A stretch of 35,205 nucleotides of DNA from a virus. The stretch is from IMG/VR virus record IMGVR_UViG_3300043548_000536, positions 1 through 35,205 of that record. One strand, given 5' to 3'. Below are positions 22,501-31,300 of this stretch, piece by piece (within the stretch, counting starts at the first letter, position 1; every line of letters begins with the position of its first letter). The notes below the pieces were generated by a model. The model ran no database searches, was not told the origin of the DNA, and saw only the letters and a program-made list of their open reading frames with translations. Position numbers and translations under genes: made by a program.

Positions 22501-25500
22501 GATATTTGAGTTTAACCATCCTGACGCAGGCGTAATATTACTAGAACTTAGTGGTACTCCGGCTGAAAATAATACGTTGCCATTAGCATCTTTAATGCTT
22601 AAACCACGACTATCAATTTTATCTGCAGTTAAAGAGCCGTCAACAATTAAATCTCCACCAATTACTTGCTCACACCTAATATCTTGCGCTTCCATATAAC
22701 CAGTAGTAGTATTCCAATTAAGTACAACTGCTACTTTGGCCGAAACGGTACTAGTATTAAGAGTAAGCGCGCTGGAAGTAAAAGTTTGCCATGCAGTAGT
22801 AATGGCAACTCCCTCAAAACCAGCAACAATTTCTACTTGAGCTCCTGCGGCATCATATTGATATAGTCGTAAATAAAATGTGCCTGTTGCATCGGTACTG
22901 CGACGCGCGCGACAGCGTACACGATATTTTTTAGTTGCATCAACAGGTATAGTTCTAGAAAGAACATGTACTCCGCCTGTGCCTCTAAGTGCCTTATCCC
23001 CAACGACACCGTCAGTAAGCGTCTGTATACTAAAACTAGGTGCGGTACCCGACCCACTTGAAGTCCAAGCAGTAATATCTTGTGTACTTGGATCATTATT
23101 AAGTGCAGCACCTTGTCCTGTTACCAATAGTTTATTAGTAGTAATCGTATTAGTAACTAACTTATCACCAGTAATTGTACCAGTTACAATTAAGTTACCA
23201 TCAACTACACTAGTTGCCTGAATCCAAGCGGAACCACTCCAGTAGCGTGTTTGTGAAAAACCTGCGCTAGTATTGTAAGCAGTTACACGATCATTTAATA
23301 CTTTAGTTGAACTGTAGTTATTGGTATAATATGTGTTGATTTCCGACTCAACAGTAGCATTCCAAGTGGTTTGAGTGGTTGCTATATCAAAACTTACACT
23401 ACCACGTTGACCGCTGCTACCAGTTCTAGACTTAGAAATACTATAAACTTTATCTATAGTAGTGCCGCTATATGTGGCTCTAAAAGTAACTGTTGTTGAG
23501 TTAACACTCATATTACTTAGAGTGTATACGCCGGTATTACTAACTATACTAGCAGTAATGCCGGTAGGTGTGCCTACTACACTAAAAGTACTACTTGTGG
23601 TTACATCAGTAATACCGTTATAAACTTTAAAAGTGCCGCCTGCTGCAGCGTAGTCACCACTTTGAACTGTTCCGGCATTATCTGCGGGTATTGTGTGAGA
23701 TTCGTTAGTTAAGTAACCACTAACAGCGTTTACTCCATTGGTGCCATTAATACCGCCAACAGCTATTACAACGGCAGTAGAAAATTCTGTTGTATCTATA
23801 GTATCTGTAGCTGTATTGTTAGCAGCTACAGCATAACGAGCCCATAAATACTCACCATTAGTAATACTAGGAGCTGTGGTACTCCAAGTATTTAGAGTGC
23901 CACCAGTTAATGCTGCACTACTAAAAGTATAAGTAAAAGTACCGCTGAAAGCTGTAGGTGCAGTACTGCTGCTAGTATTTTTAGCATATAATGTAACAGT
24001 AGCAGTATTAATACCATTGGTACCATTAGTACCATTAGTACCATTAGTACCATTAGTACCATTAATACCTCCAATAGCCACTACTACAGCACTAGAAAAC
24101 TCGGCTGTATCTACAGTATCTGTAGCGGCGCTACTAGCAGCTACAGCATAACGAGCCCATAAGTACTCACCATTAGTAATGCTAGGAGCTGTAGTACTCC
24201 AAGTATTTAGCGTACCACCAGTTAATGCTGCAGTACTAAAAGTATAAGTAAAAGTACCACTAAAAGCTGTAGGTGCGGTACTGCTGCTAGTATTTTTAGC
24301 ATATAATGTAACAGTAGCAGTATTAACCCCATTAGTACCATTACTACCATTAGTGCCGCCAATACCTACTACAACGGCAGTAGAAAACTCTGTTGTATCT
24401 ATAGTATCTGTAGCAGTATTACTAGCAGCTACAGCATAACGAGCCCATAAATACTCACCATTAGTAATACTAGGAGCTGTAGTACTCCAAGTATTTAGAG
24501 TACCGCCAGTTAATGCTGCACTACTAAAAGTATAAGTAAAAGTACCACTAAAAGCTGCGGGTGCAGCACTGCTGCTAGTATTTTTAGCATATAATGTAAC
24601 AGTAGCAGTATTAACTCCATTAGTACCGTTAGTACCGTTAGTACCATTAGTGCCATTAATACCGTTAATACCACCAACAGCTACTACTACAGCACTAGAA
24701 AACTCTGCGGTATCTACAGTATCTGTAGCAGCACTACTAGCAGCTACGGCGTAACGAGCCCATAAATATTCGCCGTTAGTAATACTAGGAGCTGTGGTGC
24801 TCCAAGTATTTAGAGTACCGCCAGTTAGTGCGGCAGTACTAAAGGTATAAGTAAAAGTGCCACTAAAAGCTGCGGGTGGAGTACTGCTACTAGTGTTTTT
24901 AGCATATAATGTAACAGTAGCAGTATTAATACCATTTGTACCATTTGTACCATTTGTACCATTTGTACCATTTGTACCATCAGATAATTTAACTACAGTA
25001 ACTTCGTCGGACTGTGAACCACTTAAACAACGAATATTAAGTGCCACTGCACTGCCCCAAGCAGCATCATTATAAGCTAATGTAAAGCTGCTTGAAGTAG
25101 CAGCACTAAAATTTGTCCAGGCAGTGCCATTATAATACTGCCATTGGTAAGCACTTAATCCACCGTTTAATGTGGCAGTAAAAATTAAACTATTGCCATT
25201 AGTAGGAGTACTAGCTCCGCTTGCAAATTTAAATGCTTGACCTTGAGTACTGTTTACAACAACGTATGCGGCATTAGTTCCAGTTACACCTGCTCGTGCC
25301 TTAACAACAGTAAAAGTACTAGTTAAACTACTATAGCCAGATCTGCTAGCAGTAAATGTAACGGTGCCACTATCTTGTGATAAACCAGTTAGTGTATATG
25401 TACTATTTGCAGGCGAACCACTAGCTGTACCTGTTACACCAGTACCGGGTGTAGCTGTAATAGTCCAGTTTGCAGTATCGTCTGTTGCTCCGTTGTAAAC

Positions 25501-26844
25501 ACGAAAAGTGGTTGTGGCAGCACTAAAATCACTTACAGTGCCATCACTGCTAGCAGGCACTGTAACAGAATCTTTTGTTAATCTAGCACTTGTTAGTAAG
25601 TTAGCAGGTGCAGTAAAGTCGTATACAGTTGCATAAGCCAAATACCAGTTAACTGGTGCAGCGGGAGTACCTACAGTACCAGTTAAGTATAAATGACCAG
25701 TACTTGAAAAAGTTCCAGTTGCTCCGCATTTACGAATAACTATGTATTCTTCAAAGTTGCCAGTTCCTGCTTGGCTAGTTATCCAACGCTGTGTTGAATT
25801 ATCCCCAATAGCATTACTGGCCCACTGTAGTGTGTATCCAACAGGTATTTTTGCAATAACGCGTTGAGCAAAAACAGCATTTGCACGACTTGTAGTTGCA
25901 TGTACAAAGCCACCAATACCAGGACTGGCTGTGCCTGTATTACTAACTTTTATGTTAAAGCTACTAACATTTATAAAAGGCGAATCTGCTTGAGCAGCTT
26001 CTCTGGTAACAGTAACAGTACCGCCGCCACTGTTATTGTATACTGCAACATCATTTAAACCAGTTGCAAAAGTGGTATCAGTAAATAGTACTTTTGCATC
26101 ACTAAAATTTAAACCGCTACGAGTTTTTGTAATTGATTGAGTAGCGGTAAGCGTACTAGTAGTACCATTACTACGTTTAGCACTAATGGTATAAGTAATG
26201 GCTACTAAATCAGTATCGTCTGCTAGTGCGCTATGGTTTGCAACTGTTGCGGTCGTAGTATTAGCACCAGTAATAGTACCAACGGTTATTTTCGCAGCAG
26301 GACTAACTGAAGTCGTAACGCTAAAGCTACTGTTTGTGAGTGTGCCGGTTACATAAGTTAGTTTTTGACTACCTTCATAAACTTCGATCGTGGTACCAGT
26401 GCCAGCAAAACTTGCAGTTTGACCCAATGCATTGCCTGGTACACTGCAAGCTTCGTTGCTAAGTGCAACTGTTAAACTGTCGCTACCATCGGTAACTTTG
26501 GCAATGGTAACGCTGTCAGTATAAACTGTGCCATCAGCACTATCAGTAACACTAACAGTTATCACAACTGTATTATTTGCACCAAGATTTGTATAACTTA
26601 GTGTGCGAGTATCTCCAGAGCCAGTTAGTGTAACAGATGGAGTTGTAGTAAAGGTGGCTGTACCTGTTACATATACTCGTTGTACTGTTAGTGTTATGTC
26701 ATTAACACTAACAGTACCGTCTTTACTAACTCTAAATAAATTTGTGCTGGGTATTAAACGAACTTCTTTAGGCGAAAAAGCGCCGGTGCGATATTCGCCA
26801 ATCCCACCTAATTCTAAATCAGCAGTATTTACAGTTGTTGCCAT
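19525..26844 (-). CDS. Giant modular tail fibre
   Basis: This 2,439-residue protein is made of beta domains rich in Thr, Ser, Gly and Asn, with no enzymatic motif. In order it has Ig-like or fibronectin-like strands (about 40-640, for example TVSVNDITLTVQRVYVTGTA). Four near-identical 87-residue domains (about 639-1031) follow, separated by Gly-Thr-Asn triplet spacers. Next come more Ig-like domains, a 47-residue-period repeat block split by a globular insert (about 1481-1928), and a glycine-rich region (about 2134-2306, GGGGGGAS, GAGGNSGDNWGAGG). The protein ends with a domain seen at the tip of many phage fibres (TAKAWVNFNGTGTAATSTI ... VNVAIFR). The glycine-rich plus tip region is the probable host-contacting part. 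It starts one base into the hub stop (TAATG), with AGGA upstream. Position after the hub suggests a central tail fibre rather than a side fibre. Confidence 0.85.
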   Translation of the reverse strand: MATTVNTADLELGGIGEYRTGAFSPKEVRLIPSTNLFRVSKDGTVSVNDITLTVQRVYVTGTATFTTTPSVTLTGSGDTRTLSYTNLGANNTVVITVSVTDSADGTVYTDSVTIAKVTDGSDSLTVALSNEACSVPGNALGQTASFAGTGTTIEVYEGSQKLTYVTGTLTNSSFSVTTSVSPAAKITVGTITGANTTTATVANHSALADDTDLVAITYTISAKRSNGTTSTLTATQSITKTRSGLNFSDAKVLFTDTTFATGLNDVAVYNNSGGGTVTVTREAAQADSPFINVSSFNIKVSNTGTASPGIGGFVHATTSRANAVFAQRVIAKIPVGYTLQWASNAIGDNSTQRWITSQAGTGNFEEYIVIRKCGATGTFSSTGHLYLTGTVGTPAAPVNWYLAYATVYDFTAPANLLTSARLTKDSVTVPASSDGTVSDFSAATTTFRVYNGATDDTANWTITATPGTGVTGTASGSPANSTYTLTGLSQDSGTVTFTASRSGYSSLTSTFTVVKARAGVTGTNAAYVVVNSTQGQAFKFASGASTPTNGNSLIFTATLNGGLSAYQWQYYNGTAWTNFSAATSSSFTLAYNDAAWGSAVALNIRCLSGSQSDEVTVVKLSDGTNGTNGTNGTNGTNGINTATVTLYAKNTSSSTPPAAFSGTFTYTFSTAALTGGTLNTWSTTAPSITNGEYLWARYAVAASSAATDTVDTAEFSSAVVVAVGGINGINGTNGTNGTNGTNGVNTATVTLYAKNTSSSAAPAAFSGTFTYTFSSAALTGGTLNTWSTTAPSITNGEYLWARYAVAASNTATDTIDTTEFSTAVVVGIGGTNGSNGTNGVNTATVTLYAKNTSSSTAPTAFSGTFTYTFSTAALTGGTLNTWSTTAPSITNGEYLWARYAVAASSAATDTVDTAEFSSAVVVAIGGINGTNGTNGTNGTNGTNGINTATVTLYAKNTSSSTAPTAFSGTFTYTFSSAALTGGTLNTWSTTAPSITNGEYLWARYAVAANNTATDTIDTTEFSTAVVIAVGGINGTNGVNAVSGYLTNESHTIPADNAGTVQSGDYAAAGGTFKVYNGITDVTTSSTFSVVGTPTGITASIVSNTGVYTLSNMSVNSTTVTFRATYSGTTIDKVYSISKSRTGSSGQRGSVSFDIATTQTTWNATVESEINTYYTNNYSSTKVLNDRVTAYNTSAGFSQTRYWSGSAWIQATSVVDGNLIVTGTITGDKLVTNTITTNKLLVTGQGAALNNDPSTQDITAWTSSGSGTAPSFSIQTLTDGVVGDKALRGTGGVHVLSRTIPVDATKKYRVRCRARRSTDATGTFYLRLYQYDAAGAQVEIVAGFEGVAITTAWQTFTSSALTLNTSTVSAKVAVVLNWNTTTGYMEAQDIRCEQVIGGDLIVDGSLTADKIDSRGLSIKDANGNVLFSAGVPLSSSNITPASGWLNSNISINSSGALSGAGGGQVTIGGLGYTGALDANKTSIDANGAIQGVSSGAGTTVANSQITISSGAIQGIGTGAGTTVANSSIAVNGSGQITGIGTGDSTTVANSQITISSGAIQGIGTGAGTTVANSSIAVNASGQITGIGTGNSTTVANNQISIDTAGNIAGIGTGTGQSVANNVDSVIRAPAGAVYTTQTTTVTGAIKIRLPQYFTNTMMRFTVEVYEYSTGYMCTLEIGGYNYLASLSWINVSARVIGGSNVEYPVYFGHDGTKCCVWIGAYNETWNYPQVRVRDFFAGYSNFSASSWSTGWQISFDQTQIASGTAADQYSASVTDTFPGADWSKTARRPANLSGLSGTEAIQNSQITISSGAIQGIGTGAGTTVANSSIAVNGSGQITGIGTGNNTAVANNQITISSGAIQGIGTGAGTTVANSSIAVNASGQITGIGTGNSTTVANNQITISGGAIQGIGTGAGTAVANNQITLSSTGALSGAGGGQITTLTASDTRNTNQAPSWYSMGVTEEFKTRTAIGAPGISTYGILRTEKPWTDASGGAVIQTFKTQEAEYKRTSVSGNHSQWNAWTPKIDQKIDADNIERFMAPDSIGSTYIGTDLQSTNYVANSTGWKINKNTGTAEFSNVLVRGTVYANDGFFKGNITGATGTFEGAIKAGSLNFDEASGSTTRYYANASITVPTGMTNLKATLVGGGGGGASGTNGAGGGGGGGTRTVNIAVVPGQIVTLVVGSGGAVGANGSATTLTYGSTYTAGGGSAGSGLSGGAGGTGTTSGFAGSNGSAQVTGTDAYNNTYLVSPSVYGAGGNSGDNWGAGGQSGTGNSSTSNGAGTAGGLYGGGGGGNAAGAAGFAIIEFVSAGVRITTLANGTGTKTIPVNTIIDGTAKAWVNFNGTGTAATSTIRGSFNVSTVTDHGTGDYTINFTTALADANYAITGTCNARANHPVRSVSMKESTTPTASSVRVTTGSTGGSGIVGIQEDCEYVNVAIFR
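21060..21443 (-). repeat. 141-bp period repeats, block 1 in giant fibre
   Basis: The same DNA word (accttgaata) recurs at 21121, 21262 and 21403, exactly 141 bases apart. Each period encodes two related halves of about 23-24 residues: Q-I-T-I-S-S-G-A-I-Q-G-I-G-T-G and S-I-A-V-N-x-S-G-Q-I-T-G-I-G-T-G. This suggests a beta-solenoid or triple-stranded shaft. Confidence 0.88.
21990..22400 (-). repeat. 141-bp period repeats, block 2 in giant fibre
   Basis: This is the same unit as the block at 21060-21443, with the marker word at 22165 and 22306 (141 bases apart). The two blocks are separated by about 550 bases that encode a different, cysteine-containing globular segment. Confidence 0.87.
23752..24930 (-). 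repeat. Four 261-bp repeats encoding 87-residue domains in giant fibre
   Basis: Copies at 23752-24012, 24067-24327, 24355-24615 and 24670-24930 are nearly identical. They encode T-A-T-V-T-L-Y-A-K-N-T-S-S-S, then T-F-T-Y-T-F-S, then W-S-T-T-A-P-S-I-T-N-G-E-Y-L-W-A-R-Y-A-V. Periods are 315, 288 and 315 bases. The 27-base difference is three 9-base spacer units. Confidence 0.92.
24013..24066 (-). repeat. 9-bp microsatellite encoding Gly-Thr-Asn triplets
   Basis: Six tandem 9-base units (plus-strand accattagt and close variants) link two of the 87-residue domains. The peptide is a G-T-N or G-I-N repeat, collagen-like in periodicity but without proline. Confidence 0.9.
24931..24980 (-). repeat. 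9-bp microsatellite, five perfect units
   Basis: Five perfect copies of plus-strand accatttgt (24931-24975) plus a partial unit encode (Gly-Thr-Asn)5 before the first 87-residue domain. The base at the wobble position differs from the array at 24013-24066 but is uniform within the array, as expected from recent slippage. Confidence 0.92.
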
Positions 26845-28325
26845 TATACTAGTATTCCTATATTTACTTTTCCGGCTAACCAGTCACGATTAATTTGAAC
26901 TACAGTCCCTCGCTTGCCATTATTTAAACCAAAGCGTGGATAAGTTAACAATACTTGATCACCTAATTCACAAAATAATAAGTGTGAATAGTATGTTGCA
27001 GTATATACATACCTAGGAGTTTTATATATGTTTAATAGTCTGGTTGCTTCACTAGTTGCTTGAGCTGTGGTTACTAACAGTGTGTCTTTTGTAGGTGGCT
27101 CTTCTGTTTGATTATAACGAGCTAATACTGTTGCATCACTGCTGGCAGTTAAGTAGTTTTCTTTTGCAAAAATAGCACTAACATCTGGCTTTAGTGCACC
27201 AGCTAAACCTGTTGTTTGTGGTGTCCAGTTTTTGCAGTAACTTAGTTTAACTGAGCCTTGTACCGGTACTTTTTGTGATATAGCTAATGTGCGTTCATAC
27301 ATATCACTAGGTGTAACGCTGTGTGTTTCACCACTCGCTTGGTCTACTAGTACACGAACTAATTTAAACTTGCCGTCTACACCTACAGTTAAACTTAAAC
27401 CACAACCATTAGCTAGTCGTTGGCATAAGTCCAGTAAGTTTTCGCGGTTATTAAGATAAACACCTACGTCTTGTGTATTATAAGCTGCAAAAGAAGCAGC
27501 GTCAATATCTGACAGTGTTAGTGTTCGACCATAGTATAGTAATAAGTTTTGTATAACCGTCGCCACTTTACTGCTATAGCTAGCGGGACTTCCATACTTA
27601 CCACCTTGCACACTAGCAGTTATTTGTCCGAATGGGCTAGCAGTTAGTGTGAATCTGCCGTTTGCTAAATCTGTGGTAACACCAGTTAGTTTAGCACCAT
27701 TATCACGAACTTCTATAACACGCTCAATTTCACCGTTATGTACCTGATAAATTAAATTAGGGCTATCAACTACAACTGGTGTAACATTAAAACACTCACC
27801 AAAGCAAAGTGGCTTTAATTGATCTTTTTGCGAACCAGTACCACCCACTAATGCCGTGCTAACAGCAGTATTTAAGTACTGTAATCGGTCTACTAGTATT
27901 AAGTTTAGGGTATTGCGATCACGGCTTTCAATATCACTAACAAAGCCAGTAAATATTGGGTAAAAATCTGCACGACTCCAGCCAGCATCGCCCAAATAAA
28001 CTGTAACTGCTTTGTTAGCCCAGATATAAGTTAATAGTGTGTCGCGAACACCGTTGGTATTATCTAGTTGAATATCTCCAAAGCCTAATGTGGCTCTGCC
28101 ATCTAAGTCTAGAGTTTGTGAAAAAGTTACACCACCGTTAATAACAGCACTATACTGTGTATTAGCAGGGGTATCGGTAGAACGCGTACCATAAGGTTTA
28201 TTTGAGTAATAAATAGTGCCGACACTATTGCCGGCACTATCTAATACACCTGTGATTTCAACAAGCACTACACGTCGTGTAGTGCTTGTTTTTAACCAAC
28301 TAACTAGTTCTGCTTTAGTTGTCAT
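26844..28325 (-). CDS. Tail hub / tail-tip protein
   Basis: The N-terminal domain (VVLVEITGVL, YYSNKPYGTRSTDTPAN, FSQTLDLDGRATLGFGDIQL) of this 493-residue protein and the middle (LKPLCFGECFNVTPVVVDSP, LIYQVHNGEIERVIEVRDNG) match the hub protein that follows the tape measure in many long-tailed phages. There the equivalent segment usually reads P-x-x-x-G-x-x-x-N-V-T-P. The C terminus (ELGDQVLLTYPRFGLNNGKR, then VQINRDWLAGKVNIGILV) is the characteristic end of that family. It probably caps the tail tube and carries the giant fibre encoded next. Its start overlaps the tape measure stop by four bases (ATGA). Two inverted repeats lie in its first 40 codons. Function is by family recollection and gene order. 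Confidence 0.8.
   Translation of the reverse strand: MTTKAELVSWLKTSTTRRVVLVEITGVLDSAGNSVGTIYYSNKPYGTRSTDTPANTQYSAVINGGVTFSQTLDLDGRATLGFGDIQLDNTNGVRDTLLTYIWANKAVTVYLGDAGWSRADFYPIFTGFVSDIESRDRNTLNLILVDRLQYLNTAVSTALVGGTGSQKDQLKPLCFGECFNVTPVVVDSPNLIYQVHNGEIERVIEVRDNGAKLTGVTTDLANGRFTLTASPFGQITASVQGGKYGSPASYSSKVATVIQNLLLYYGRTLTLSDIDAASFAAYNTQDVGVYLNNRENLLDLCQRLANGCGLSLTVGVDGKFKLVRVLVDQASGETHSVTPSDMYERTLAISQKVPVQGSVKLSYCKNWTPQTTGLAGALKPDVSAIFAKENYLTASSDATVLARYNQTEEPPTKDTLLVTTAQATSEATRLLNIYKTPRYVYTATYYSHLLFCELGDQVLLTYPRFGLNNGKRGTVVQINRDWLAGKVNIGILV
28213..28240. repeat. 9-bp inverted repeat within hub gene
   Basis: ATAGTGCCG (28213-28221) pairs perfectly with CGGCACTAT (28232-28240) around a 10-base loop. 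It lies in hub codons about 29-38, close to the longer palindrome at 28260-28290. Confidence 0.75.
28260..28290. repeat. Perfect 14-bp inverted repeat at the start of the hub gene
   Basis: Positions 28260-28273 and 28277-28290 are exact reverse complements around a three-base loop. The element lies in hub codons about 12-22 (K-T-S-T-T-R-R-V-V-L-V). On the plus strand it is followed by five T residues, giving it terminator form for rightward RNA. On the leftward mRNA no U-run follows, so it would be a stable hairpin about 35 bases after the hub start. Confidence 0.9.
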
Positions 28326-31300
28326 ACAACCTGAACCTTATCTTTTAGCCGTGTTTGGTATGTGTTATTAACTGTTTTATCAACAACAGCACCAACAACT
28401 GCTTCAGTATTACGATCAGTTGCTTGTGCGTTAATAACTGCACCCTCAGACACAGCACGAGTTAATGTTTCAACTTGTTGATTAAGTCTAGCAAGTTCAC
28501 GAAGCATATCACCATTACCTGCCATACTAATTACACCCAAGTTACCGCTAGGTGTACGACGTAGTGGCATAATAGCTTCTGGCCCTGCTTCACCCATGAC
28601 ACCAAGTCCCGAACTATAACTAAATGGTGTTAAGCCGTTAACTATGCCGCCACGAGCAAATTTGCGAACGCCGCCAGTATCAAAAGCAGCACCCATTGCA
28701 GCACCAATACCATAATCATAACCCATTACCGTGTTATACAGCTGACCAAACATGCTTTGAGCAGCTCTTGCAGCAGCTGCAGCGGCTTCTGCAGCTGCTT
28801 TTGCTGCTTCTGCAGCTGCTTCTGCAGCATCTGCTTGGCGCTGGAATTCATAGCCGGATACGATATCGGCAACTTCACCGCCAATAACAGGGATATCACT
28901 AATAGTGGCGGAGCCGTTAGCAGCTTGTGCCGCAGTTAACGCTGTGGTTAAACTAGTGCCAAGCCCAGTTAGTGCAACCGGTACTTTTTCAGTTTCAGTC
29001 TTAAGCTCTACTAATGCACCAACAACATTTTTAATTTCTGCAAGTGTGTTGTTGGCTATATCTATTTGCAGTTCTGCAAAAGTAGCTGTTTGATCAATGG
29101 TTTGAGATACTAGTTGAAAGTCACCAATGTATTCATCACTAGATGCATACATTTTTTGACTAGCTTGTAAGAAAGAGTTACTAATAGACTGCAACTTACC
29201 AATTGCCCCAACGTCACCACGTTGTGCAAGTTCTCTGGTTGTTAAAAACTCTGCACGTAACTCACGATACTGTTCAAGTGGTGTTAGTGGGCTTAAGCTG
29301 CCGGTTTTTAAGCTAAGCTGATACTCACGTAAACTCTTAGCAAAGTTTTCAAACTCACTGCGAGCACCTTTTAGTTCGCTAACACGCGCATCATATGCTG
29401 ACTTAAGTGCATCGTTGGTTTTTTCAGCCGACTCAGTAACTTTTGCAAAACCGTCACTTAACTTTATTAAGCTTAAAAAGGTTTCTGTACCAGCTTGACC
29501 AGTGTTTATCAGTGTTTGTACAACTTGCTTAAACTGTTGACGAGTTTTTATGCTGCTTAAGCCCAGTCTGTTGAGTTCTGTTTCAACTGCACGACGAGTT
29601 GGACCAAGTTTTTCTTCTTCTGTTAAAAAGTTATCTGTAAAACTTTCGATATTTTCTAAAAAGTTTGACAGTCCGCCCGACGCTTCTGCAAGTGCTTCAG
29701 TTATATCTAGTTCAATGTCTAGTGCTGGTCTGTTAGTTAAATTGCCCAATACTTGTTCGATCTTGCGATTAGTATCAGCAACACGAACTACGGTTTCCAA
29801 CATGCCTTCACCAAACTTACGGAACAGCTTTAGTTGAGTAAAAGCAGCCACAGCAGCATCATCTACAACCGAACCAATAACAGCATTAAGGGCTTCTTGT
29901 AAGTCTTTGCCTTTTAAACCACGCAAACTAGCAAACTCATTAACTTGTAAACTAGCTAGTGCTTGATCTATTTTTTGTTGATCTGTTTTTAAGGTATCGC
30001 CAACGCTATAAAGCGCATCTAGTGCACTGCCGAATGCATCATTAATAGCTTGTACAGTAGCATCATCTAGTCCAAACTCTCTGGTGTCGATAGAAGTTTT
30101 TGTTTTTCCAATAAACCGTTTACGTGTTGTTTGTACGGTTTCAAAACCTTCAATAACACCACCTGTTGCTCGGGCTAACTCTAAAAAACTACCAGTAATT
30201 TTTAAACCGCTATCAATAATGCTTGTAGTGGTTTTTGATAAGCTTAAACCTAAAATGCTTGTGCCGGTACTGCCTTCAACCGTTCCAAAAGCACTACCAC
30301 CAGTAACACCAGTAATACCATAAAGTCGTTTAGCAGCTGTTTCTAGTGACCTGCTTAATTTTTCAAATGCTTTTAACAGCTTATCGTCATAAGCTAAACC
30401 AGCCACGCTATTATCACGAATAATTTCCAGTGAATTAGCAATAGATTCTGATTTAGCCTCAGTATCCCCAAATACGCCTTCACGTACACGAACTAGCTGA
30501 CCTTGATCATTGTAGTTCATTGCGCTACCTTGGACTTCTTGACGTTTTTCTGCGCTAACTGCACTTCCACCAGCGCTAAAACTTGTTGGTGGATCTCCAC
30601 CGATTTTACTTAACAAGCTTGCAACTATACCAGCTACTACAGCTCCTGCAGCAATATTAAACGGAAAAGGTAAACTAGCAATTGATTTAACTACTGCCGT
30701 TACACCTGCTACACCAGCTTCAACAACCGATGCAGCCGTTCTGACTCCGCTATTGGCTACAGACTTAACTGTATTGGCAATATCTACTGCCATTTCTTTT
30801 GCTGCCATTGCCAGCTTTACAATATGCATAGCTCGCTCTATGCCAGCAAGTAGTTTATAGCCAGTGCTCTTTTCTTTAAATAGCATTTTGGCAGAACCAA
30901 CTAATTTAATATTATTACTTAGTTCGTCTTTTGCATTCTTTTTCTGTTGTACACCCAGTTCTTGTTCAGCTTCTTTTCTTTCTTGTGAACCTTCAGCAGT
31001 TAGGGTTATTCTTTCTTGAATAGCTGCGGTTGCTTTTGCATTCTTTTCTGTTTGTATAGCACCTTCAGTTAAGCCTGTAACAAACTTTTCTATTCCGTCT
31101 GCAAATCTGTCCGCGCTGCTGCCTAATCCTCTGAAAACATTGCCTAAAGTACTGCCCAGATCAGCGGCGTTCTGTAGTAATTTATTATACTTTTCTTGTT
31201 CTTCTGCTACTCGCCTTGTTTCTGCAGCTTGAGCTTTTGTTAGTTCTAAACTTCTTGTTGCAGCCGTTGCTTGTCGTTCATATTGTTGATTTATTACATC

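Noticed and set aside
24013-24980. CRISPR-like appearance of regularly spaced repeats
   Set aside because: The repeats are in frame inside one long gene, the 9-bp units have no unique spacers, and no cas gene is present.
19525-26844. Diversity-generating retroelement variable region in the giant fibre
   Set aside because: No reverse transcriptase gene or template repeat was seen in the window; repeat differences are not concentrated at adenines. One could lie outside the window.
28260-28293. Palindrome as a terminator of the leftward transcript
   Set aside because: The U-run is on the wrong side for leftward RNA; only rightward RNA would see stem plus U5. It also lies inside a gene that must be transcribed.
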